A DNA stretch of 10,354 nucleotides from NCBI GenBank assembly GCA_023395575.1, contig JAEWZA010000488.1:1-10354 (forward strand), given 5' to 3'. This document shows, one piece after another, positions 5,573 through 10,354 of this stretch; the stretch's first letter is position 1; each line of letters begins with the position of its first letter. Source of the DNA: Bacillota bacterium. GTDB taxonomy: Bacteria; Bacillota; Clostridia; Acetivibrionales; DSM-1351. The notes under the pieces were generated by a model. That model was not told where the DNA came from and ran no database searches. It saw only the letters and a program-made list of their open reading frames with translations. Both the position numbers and the translations under genes were made by a program.

Positions 5573-7123
5573 TTATAGAGGAATATTTCCGTGTTTCTTA
5601 GAATGTCTATTTTCCCTCTTTGTGTTTAGCATTTCAAGAGCTAATATTATTCTCTTTCTTGTTTCTGCTGGCTCAATAACATCATCAACATATCCTCTTG
5701 CAGCAGCAACATATGGATTTGAAAACTTATCTCTGTATTCTGCAATCTTTTCTTTTCTGGTTTCTGTAGGATTCTCAGAAGCAGCAATATCCTTTTTAAA
5801 TATAATATTTGCAGCACCGTCTGGTCCCATTACTGCAATTTCTGCTGAAGGCCATGCTAACACCATATCAGCACCTATAGTTTTACTGTTCATTGCTATA
5901 TATGCTCCACCATATGCTTTTCTTAAAATTACATTAACCTTTGGTACAGTAGCCTCGGAGAATGCATATAATAATTTAGCACCATGTCTGATTATACCGT
6001 TATGCTCTTGTGCAACACCAGGTAGAAATGCTGGAACGTCAGTCAAAGATACTACTGGAATATTGAAGGCATCGCAGAAACGAACAAAACGAGCAGCTTT
6101 ATCTGCTGCATTCATATCTAATGAACCAGCCATAACTTTTGGTTGATTAGCAACAATACCTACAGATTTACCGTTTAATCTACCAAAACCAATTATCATA
6201 TTTTGAGCAAAATAACTCTGTATTTCAAAGAAATTGCCATCATCAACAATTTGACTAATAACCTCATACATATCATATGCTTTATTTGATTCTTCAGGAA
6301 TAATTTCATTCAAGCTATCAACTAATCTATCAGCCTCTTCAGTTACACCATAATACATAGTATCAGAAACATTGTTATCAGGTATAAAGCTAAGCAAAAT
6401 CTTTATATCCTCAATACAATCTTGCTCACTAGCACACTTAAAATGTGCAACACCGCTAACTGCTGTGTGTACATCAGCACCACCAAGAGTCTCAGCAGTA
6501 ACATCTTCTCCTGTAACTGATTTAATTACTTGAGGACCTGTAATAAACATTTGACTGGTTTTATCTACCATGAAAATGAAATCTGTAATTGCTGGAGAAT
6601 ATACCGCCCCACCTGCACAAGGTCCCATAATTACTGAAATTTGTGGAATAACTCCAGAAGCTAGAGTATTTCTATAGAATATATCACCATATCCTGAAAG
6701 TGCATCAAGACCTTCTTCAATTCGTGCTCCACCTGAATCATTAATTGAAATAAATGGTGCTCCCATTTTTAATGCCATATCCATTACCTTTGTAATTTTT
6801 TTGGCATGCATCTCACCAAGTGAACCGCCAATAACTGTAAAGTCCTGAGAAGCAACAAATACTTTTCTTCCATCTACTGTTCCATATCCAGTAACTACAC
6901 CATCACCTGCAAGCTTTTTCTTTTGCATACCAAAGTCAAAACATCTAGACTCAATGAAAGCATCAATTTCTACAAAACTATTTTCATCAAATAACAAATC
7001 TATTCTTTCTCTTGCAGTAAGCTTCCCATCATTATGTCTTTTTTCAATTTTATCCTGTCCACCACCTAATGCGATGGTACTCTTCAAGCTTTTTAAGTTC
7101 TCAATTTTATCATTCTGTGACAT
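5573..7123 (-). CDS. Acyl-CoA carboxyltransferase subunit (transcarboxylase 12S / MmdA / PccB family)
   Basis: This subunit transfers the carboxyl group between an acyl-CoA, probably methylmalonyl-CoA/propionyl-CoA, and biotin on the carrier. From the ATG at 7123 it is 516 aa, normal for the family. It has the two crotonase-like halves: an N-half with KLTARERIDLLFD, INDSGGARIEEG and GPCAGGAVYSPAITDF, and a C-half with RKAYGGAYIAMNSK and AWPSAEIAVMGPDGAANI. The C-terminal tail KKHGNIPL is typical of MmdA/12S proteins. Acyl-CoA specificity is inferred from overall resemblance to propionyl/methylmalonyl enzymes and is not proven. A TTG six bases upstream (7129) is in frame but only 1 nt from the ribosome-binding site; the ATG has ideal 7-nt spacing. 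It is the first gene of the operon, with a strong promoter at 7201-7230. Confidence 0.94.
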   Translation of the reverse strand: MSQNDKIENLKSLKSTIALGGGQDKIEKRHNDGKLTARERIDLLFDENSFVEIDAFIESRCFDFGMQKKKLAGDGVVTGYGTVDGRKVFVASQDFTVIGGSLGEMHAKKITKVMDMALKMGAPFISINDSGGARIEEGLDALSGYGDIFYRNTLASGVIPQISVIMGPCAGGAVYSPAITDFIFMVDKTSQMFITGPQVIKSVTGEDVTAETLGGADVHTAVSGVAHFKCASEQDCIEDIKILLSFIPDNNVSDTMYYGVTEEADRLVDSLNEIIPEESNKAYDMYEVISQIVDDGNFFEIQSYFAQNMIIGFGRLNGKSVGIVANQPKVMAGSLDMNAADKAARFVRFCDAFNIPVVSLTDVPAFLPGVAQEHNGIIRHGAKLLYAFSEATVPKVNVILRKAYGGAYIAMNSKTIGADMVLAWPSAEIAVMGPDGAANIIFKKDIAASENPTETRKEKIAEYRDKFSNPYVAAARGYVDDVIEPAETRKRIILALEMLNTKRENRHSKKHGNIPL

Positions 7124-7130
7124 ATGCAAA

Positions 7131-7138
7131 TCACCTCT
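7131..7138 (-). promoter_or_regulatory. Ribosome-binding site of the 12S-like gene
   Basis: AGAGGTGA on the minus strand lies 7 nt before the ATG at 7123. It rules out the upstream in-frame TTG at 7129, which would have almost no spacing. Confidence 0.8.
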
Positions 7139-7140
7139 TT

Positions 7141-7157
7141 AAGAAAATTATTTTCTT
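7141..7157. promoter_or_regulatory. 17-bp palindrome in the operon leader, candidate operator
   Basis: AAGAAAAT and ATTTTCTT form a perfect palindrome around a single central T, between the predicted transcription start (about 7194) and the ribosome-binding site of the 12S-like gene. A one-nucleotide loop does not favour an RNA hairpin, so a symmetrical protein-binding site is more plausible. AT richness makes chance occurrence possible. Confidence 0.3.
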
Positions 7158-7200
7158 TACTTTATTTTTTATTATTAGTTATTATTATCTAGTAATAATT

Positions 7201-7230
7201 ATTATATATTATGTACTAATGTAGTGTCAA
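7201..7230 (-). promoter_or_regulatory. Promoter of the transcarboxylase-like operon
   Basis: On the minus strand a consensus TTGACA (7225-7230) and consensus TATAAT (7201-7206) are 18 bp apart. The predicted start is near 7194, giving a leader of about 70 nt. This is the best sigma-A-type promoter in the window and fits a highly expressed metabolic operon. Confidence 0.75.
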
Positions 7231-7362
7231 GGCTGATTCTCTTAGTTATCCCATTTATTATTTTCTTCATAATAAATTTTTCGCAACTATTGACTATGTG
7301 GCAAAGTTAAGCTTGAAATACAAAAAATGATAATAAATTTTCTTTTTTAATAGGGTTACTAA

Positions 7363-7371
7363 TGCTATAAT
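7363..7371 (+). promoter_or_regulatory. Extended -10 promoter of the small membrane protein gene
   Basis: TGCTATAAT is a perfect extended -10 element with only a T-run at the -35 position. It would give a leader of about 36 nt before the ATG at 7414. A second TATAAT at 7377-7382 is an alternative. Confidence 0.5.
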
Positions 7372-7400
7372 CTACTTATAATATTTATAAATCAATACTT

Positions 7401-7406
7401 GAGGAG
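7401..7406 (+). promoter_or_regulatory. Ribosome-binding site fixing the start at 7414
   Basis: GAGGAG with 7-nt spacing precedes the ATG at 7414. An in-frame TTG at 7399 overlaps this site and is therefore unlikely to be the start. Confidence 0.8.
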
Positions 7407-7413
7407 TGTAAAA

Positions 7414-7908
7414 ATGGACAATCAATATGACACAAATAATCCAATGCAAAACAATGATACTGAAGGAAGTTCAAATGAACAGGAGTTATATAATTCAAAC
7501 AATCAACAGTATAATATGAATCAACAATATTATTATGACGCAAATGGAATCCCACAAAATAATTTTATTATGAACTCAATGATTGACAGTCTATCAGGTT
7601 GGATGAAATTCATGGGTATATATACTATTATAGCAGGCGCAATTTCATGCATAGCCATTATAACTGCTGCATTTGGAGTTCCTATGATTTTTGCCGGAAT
7701 AGCTCTTAATAAGGGTTCTGACAACATAAAAAACTACAAACAGAGTAATAATCCTCATACGCTAAATGAAGTATTTACATCTTTGAATAAATACTTTAAA
7801 ATTCAAGGAATATTAACCATTGTTGGTATTGTTTTATCGGTAATTTATTTTATATTTATAATATTCATACTTGTATATAGTTCAAATAGAATTTATGATT
7901 TTTATTAA
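7414..7908 (+). CDS. Small two-helix membrane protein, DUF5362-like
   Basis: A 164-aa protein. The first 45 or so residues are hydrophilic and rich in Asn, Gln and Tyr (NNQQYNMNQQYYYDANG), so probably disordered. Two hydrophobic segments follow: about 66-93 (FMGIYTIIAGAISCIAIITA and onward) and about 131-155 (ILTIVGIVLSVIYFIFIIFI), joined by a polar loop with KGSDNIKNYKQSNNPH. There is no cleavable signal peptide. The layout and the GWMKFMGIYTIIAG segment recall the small DUF5362 membrane proteins of Firmicutes; that name is from memory and tentative. Function is unknown. It is divergent from the transcarboxylase-like operon and convergent with rluB, so it appears to be a single-gene unit. 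No clear terminator lies in the 53 bp after it. Confidence 0.85.
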   Translation: MDNQYDTNNPMQNNDTEGSSNEQELYNSNNQQYNMNQQYYYDANGIPQNNFIMNSMIDSLSGWMKFMGIYTIIAGAISCIAIITAAFGVPMIFAGIALNKGSDNIKNYKQSNNPHTLNEVFTSLNKYFKIQGILTIVGIVLSVIYFIFIIFILVYSSNRIYDFY

Positions 7909-7961
7909 TATAACGATGCACGAAAATGTTTACAACTTCTATCAAAAAATTTCATTTGAAG

Positions 7962-8672
7962 CTAGGCTTTTAAACTTTTTAATTCTGAAGCTGTAAGCTT
8001 TCTCCATTTTCCTTCTGGTAAATCACCAAGAGCTATAGGTCCTATTGAAATTCTTTTTAATGCAAGAACATTATGGCCTATAGCTTCACACATTTTTCTA
8101 ACCTGTCTGTTTTTGCCTTCATGGATAGTTATATGCACCAGTGCTTTATTTCCAATTACATTTTTAATATGTATTTTTGCTGGAGAAGTTGTATAATCCT
8201 CAATTTCAAGCCCCTTTTCAAACATTTTAATTTCATCTTTTTGTGGAACACCTGAAATTAATGCCTCATAAACCTTTTCAACCTCATGCTTAGGATGAGT
8301 TAATTTATATGTAAAATCCCCATCATTTGTTAATAATATAAGTCCCGATGTATCGTAATCAAGCCGGCCAACGGGATACAAACGAATATTAATATCGCTT
8401 ACAAGGTCTAAAACTGTCTGCCTTCCAAATTGATCTCTTGCACTTGAAACATATCCCGTAGGTTTATGTAGCATTATATATATCTGTTCTTCTTTACACT
8501 CAACTAATTTACCGTCTACAGCAACCTTGTCTGCATTTGTTACAACAACACCCATATCTGTAATTATCTTATTATTTACAGCGACTCTTCCCTGCTTTAT
8601 ATAATTTTCAGCCATTCTCCTTGAAGCTACACCAGCATGGGCTAAAAACTTCTGCAATCTCATATCTTCCAT
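7962..8672 (-). CDS. rluB: RluB-type 23S rRNA pseudouridine synthase
   Basis: A 236-aa protein with the usual RluB/RsuA architecture. An S4 RNA-binding domain occupies about residues 4-60 (RLQKFLAHAGVASRRMAENYI). The pseudouridine synthase domain follows, with the catalytic signature GRLDYDTSGLILLTNDG, in which D105 is the nucleophilic aspartate. Motifs KPTGYVSS and HEGKNRQVRKM are also conserved. The family isomerises a uridine in 23S rRNA (RluB) or 16S rRNA (RsuA); the gene neighbourhood near scpB/ytfJ and the overall sequence favour RluB. The ATG at 8672 has AAAGGA (8682-8687) upstream, and a good TTGACT-17-TAAAAT promoter gives it its own transcript. It converges with the membrane-protein gene; its own terminator is not obvious. 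Confidence 0.93.
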   Translation of the reverse strand: MEDMRLQKFLAHAGVASRRMAENYIKQGRVAVNNKIITDMGVVVTNADKVAVDGKLVECKEEQIYIMLHKPTGYVSSARDQFGRQTVLDLVSDINIRLYPVGRLDYDTSGLILLTNDGDFTYKLTHPKHEVEKVYEALISGVPQKDEIKMFEKGLEIEDYTTSPAKIHIKNVIGNKALVHITIHEGKNRQVRKMCEAIGHNVLALKRISIGPIALGDLPEGKWRKLTASELKSLKA

Positions 8673-8706
8673 ATTATGTCATCCTTTTTCAAAATACTTC
8701 ACATGT

Positions 8707-8735
8707 ATTTTATTATTCATTATTATTAGAGTCAA
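8707..8735 (-). promoter_or_regulatory. Promoter of rluB
   Basis: On the minus strand TTGACT (8730-8735) and TAAAAT (8707-8712) are exactly 17 bp apart. The predicted start near 8700 gives a leader of about 28 nt. Confidence 0.65.
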
Positions 8736-8774
8736 TAACAAGTTAAAATTAAATGGCTTTTGCAACCCACAATT

Positions 8775-8786
8775 TCTGTATACAGA
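8775..8786. repeat. Perfect 12-bp palindrome TCTGTATACAGA
   Basis: A self-complementary 12-mer lies upstream of the rluB promoter, about 40 bp beyond its -35 element. It could be an operator for a dimeric regulator, but no regulator is indicated and it may simply belong to the structured region to its right. Confidence 0.3.
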
Positions 8787-8816
8787 TTACTTATTGCAAG
8801 AAACAGTAAATAGTAG

Positions 8817-8888
8817 CAGTATATATCAATGGTCCAGAAACAGTATACTTTCAGCATCAATTTCGGAGCAATCCATAGATATATACTG
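8817..8888. repeat. Second long imperfect hairpin
   Basis: CAGTATATATC-ATGG (8817-8832) pairs with CCAT-GATATATACTG (8873-8888) over 16 positions with one A/A mismatch. TCC-GAAA pairs with TTTCGGA just inside it (8833-8840 with 8861-8867, one bulge). The 20-nt apical region contains TTCAGCATC (8850-8858). A weaker outer pair, ATTGCAA (8793-8799) with TTGCAAT (8938-8944), would extend it to about 150 nt. It lies after ytfJ and before rluB on the minus strand and has no T-run, so it is not an ordinary terminator. Confidence 0.65.
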
Positions 8889-8939
8889 TACGATAGTACT
8901 ATATGAACAGTTAACTAGTAGCTATTCTATTCTAGTTTT

Positions 8940-8962
8940 GCAATAGCTATATTAGCTTTTGC
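8940..8962. repeat. Hairpin at the ytfJ stop codon
   Basis: GCAA-AGCT (8940-8948) pairs with AGCT-TTGC (8954-8962) with one T/T mismatch and a 5-nt loop. It touches the ytfJ stop codon. No T-run follows on the minus strand, so termination by it alone is doubtful. Confidence 0.35.
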
Positions 8963-9429
8963 TATTCATCATCCTCCTCCTTATCCTTGTCCTCCTCCTT
9001 ATTTTTCTTTTTATTACTATGCTCCTTCTTATTTGATATCTTTGAGTCTAGAGCTCCATTAATTTTGTCAATTATCCCTGGTATCAAATCTAGAACTTTG
9101 TCTACTGATGTATTTATATCTACTGGGAGTAACTTAACATGATTTTCACCGCATACCATAAATGCTACAGGATTAATGGAAACTCCTGCTCCACTACCTC
9201 CTGCAAAGGGTAACTTGCTTCCGCCTTCTGAATCTGAATTATTTCCAGTAGATTGCTGTCCATAATCACCACCTCCAGCTGCAAACCCAAAGCACACTTT
9301 AGATATAGGAATTATTACTGTTCCATCAGGTGTCTGAACAGCATCTCCAACAATAGTATTTACATCCACCATTTCCTTAATACTTTGCATTGCTGTAGTC
9401 ATTAGACCTTCTATTGGATGGTCTGACAT
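8962..9429 (-). CDS. ytfJ: YtfJ/GerW-family sporulation protein
   Basis: From the ATG at 9429 it is 155 aa. It begins MSDHPIEGLMTTAMQSIKEMVDVNTIVGDAV, the family hallmark, then VIIPISKVCFGFAAGGGDYG, a Gly/Ser-rich loop, and GAGVSINPVAFMV. In Bacillus the homologue (GerW) is a forespore protein linked to spore germination; the same role here is inferred. The last 25 or so residues form a Lys/Glu/Asp-rich tail (KKKNKEEDKDKEEDDE) that looks disordered and lies outside the core domain. An upstream in-frame GTG (9441) adds four residues; the ATG is better placed behind GGTGA (9435-9439). The first 53 nt overlap the end of the DUF2953 gene, suggesting translational coupling. No separate promoter or clear terminator is visible. 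Confidence 0.93.
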   Translation of the reverse strand: MSDHPIEGLMTTAMQSIKEMVDVNTIVGDAVQTPDGTVIIPISKVCFGFAAGGGDYGQQSTGNNSDSEGGSKLPFAGGSGAGVSINPVAFMVCGENHVKLLPVDINTSVDKVLDLIPGIIDKINGALDSKISNKKEHSNKKKNKEEDKDKEEDDE

Positions 9430-10003
9430 CAGCCTCACCACCTTTTCTATTTTTTAAATAATATATTAATATTTCTTTACACATAAGTATAATGTTTACA
9501 ATTTTAATGCTAAATATGCAATGGAAGTTTAAACTCCACACTTTTTCTCTGAAATCTGTTTCTATTTTTATGTCTTTATTTCTTACAGTAAATTGATTTA
9601 TAATTAGTGCCTGTAATATCCCAAATAAATTCCAAACTAGACCATATAATATCGCTGTATTAAAGGCATTTCCTGTACCTTCTCTTAAGTAAAATCTTAA
9701 TTCTTCTAATATAATTCTTTTTTTAAAATCTTCTAAAATTTCTGCAATACTAATAATACTCTTTGTAATCTTTTTAAAATTTTTTTTACTTTTAGGAGAT
9801 TCTTTATCTATTTTTTTTGTCTTCTTCTTATTTCGAGGATAAACAGCAATCTTTTTTTTAAGCTTATCTCCAAAAAAGTATATAGTTATAAAGACAGTAC
9901 ATGCTAAATTTTCCATCATAAATGACACTCCAATTTTAAACTTGTACTGAATAATGAATATAATTATTAAAATTATTGCTAAACACACAAAAAAAATAAC
10001 CAA
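9377..10003 (-). CDS. DUF2953-family membrane-anchored protein
   Basis: About 208 aa. A single hydrophobic segment at the N-terminus (VIFFVCLAIILIIIFIIQY) should anchor it in the membrane. A very Lys-rich stretch (KKKTKKIDKESPKSKKNFKK) and a C-terminal part with LVWNLFGILQALIINQF follow. DUF2953 proteins commonly precede ytfJ in clostridia, and this gene does so, ending 53 nt inside ytfJ. The role is unknown; a link to sporulation is inferred from position only. Start: the TTG at 10003 has AGAGGTGA 8 nt upstream, whereas the in-frame GTG at 10015 overlaps that site, so the TTG is preferred. The GTG would add four residues. Its own final segment (EADVRPSNRRSNDYSNAKY) is the part encoded in the overlap. 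Confidence 0.82.
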   Translation of the reverse strand: MVIFFVCLAIILIIIFIIQYKFKIGVSFMMENLACTVFITIYFFGDKLKKKIAVYPRNKKKTKKIDKESPKSKKNFKKITKSIISIAEILEDFKKRIILEELRFYLREGTGNAFNTAILYGLVWNLFGILQALIINQFTVRNKDIKIETDFREKVWSLNFHCIFSIKIVNIILMCKEILIYYLKNRKGGEADVRPSNRRSNDYSNAKY

Positions 10004-10011
10004 TAGAGAAA

Positions 10012-10019
10012 TCACCTCT
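10012..10019 (-). promoter_or_regulatory. Ribosome-binding site of the DUF2953 gene
   Basis: AGAGGTGA on the minus strand, identical to the site before the 12S-like gene, lies 8 nt before the TTG at 10003 and supports that non-ATG start. Confidence 0.6.
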
Positions 10020-10078
10020 TGGTTATTTTTGACACTTTATTTACGTTTAAATCATGTACATTCCAATATTATTTAACC

Positions 10079-10354
10079 CTATTTAGCATTTCCTTCATCA
10101 AGAAGTTCATCTAAATTTAATTGGCTCAAATCTTCAATATCAAGCATTGGCAAGTCTCTTATGGATTTAAAGCCAAAACACTTTAAAAATTCATCAGTTG
10201 TTTCATATAGTCTTGGTCTTCCAGGTGCATCTAGCTTTCCAGCTTCTCTTATTAGGTTTCTTTCCAATAGTCTTGTAACAGCACTATCAGAATTAACTCC
10301 ACGTATTTGCTCTATTTTTGCTTTAGTAAGAGGCTGATTATATGCAATTATTGA
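10079..10354 (-). CDS. scpB: Segregation and condensation protein B, C-terminal part (5' end outside window)
   Basis: The last 91 residues and the stop are present; the frame stays open to the right edge. They contain the second winged-helix region of ScpB with the signatures IIAYNQPLTKAKIEQIRGVNSDSA and GRPRLYETTDEFLKCFGFKSIRDLP. ScpB works with ScpA and SMC in the bacterial condensin complex for chromosome compaction and segregation. The tail DLSQLNLDELLDEGNAK is acidic. The DUF2953 gene follows after 75 bp and ytfJ after that, all on the same strand, which suggests one transcript. No terminator is visible between scpB and the DUF2953 gene. Confidence 0.95.
   Translation of the reverse strand, partial: SIIAYNQPLTKAKIEQIRGVNSDSAVTRLLERNLIREAGKLDAPGRPRLYETTDEFLKCFGFKSIRDLPMLDIEDLSQLNLDELLDEGNAK

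Noticed and set aside
5541..6146. A 201-codon open frame on the plus strand
   Set aside because: It lies antisense to the 12S-like gene, has no ribosome-binding site, and its translation is the low-complexity hydrophobic sequence expected from a shadow frame.
7940..7961. TTCA-AA-TGAA followed by six T after rluB on the minus strand
   Set aside because: A 4-bp A/T-rich stem is too weak for a confident intrinsic terminator.

Overview
The window looks like chromosome from an AT-rich, spore-forming anaerobic Firmicute. Supporting signs are strong purine-rich Shine-Dalgarno sites, sigma-A-like promoters, a YtfJ/GerW-type sporulation gene beside scpB, and a biotin-dependent transcarboxylase-like operon. 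The protein sequences look closest to cellulolytic clostridia of the Ruminiclostridium / C. thermocellum group. That placement comes from recall of the families, not from a search.

Layout. (1) 1-608, minus: 5' part of a BaiN/HI0933-family flavoprotein, with a MurR/RpiR-family regulator (786-1676, minus) upstream of it. (2) 1677-2432: a 756-bp gap without a credible gene but dense in inverted repeats, including a roughly 226-nt rod-like imperfect palindrome (2007-2232). (3) 2460-3101, plus: an unrecognised 213-aa protein with a C-terminal Cys/His metal-site candidate, ending in two strong back-to-back hairpins shared with the convergent operon. (4) 3243-7123, minus: three genes in transcription order 12S-like carboxyltransferase, 1.3S-like biotin carrier, 5S-like OadA/PycB carboxyltransferase, behind a good TTGACA/TATAAT promoter. 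(5) 7414-7908, plus: a small two-helix membrane protein with a disordered Asn/Gln-rich N-terminus. (6) 7962-8672, minus: an RluB-type pseudouridine synthase with its own promoter. (7) 8673-8961: a gap with a second long inverted repeat. (8) 8962-10354, minus: ytfJ/gerW, a DUF2953 membrane-anchored protein whose end overlaps the ytfJ start by 53 nt, and the C-terminal part of scpB.

How the genes work together. The operon encodes both half-reactions and the mobile biotin carrier of a transcarboxylase. It has neither a biotin carboxylase nor the membrane Na+-pump beta subunit in the window, so carboxyl transfer between an acyl-CoA and pyruvate/oxaloacetate is the simplest reading. The 5S-like protein carries a tail that resembles the C-terminus of the gamma/delta subunits (OadG/MmdD) of Na+-pumping decarboxylases. 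The scpB-DUF2953-ytfJ group couples a chromosome-condensation gene to spore-associated genes, a familiar clostridial arrangement.

The most interesting unexplained material is non-coding: two long imperfect inverted repeats and a terminator hairpin whose apical regions all contain the same 9-mer, TTCAGCATC.
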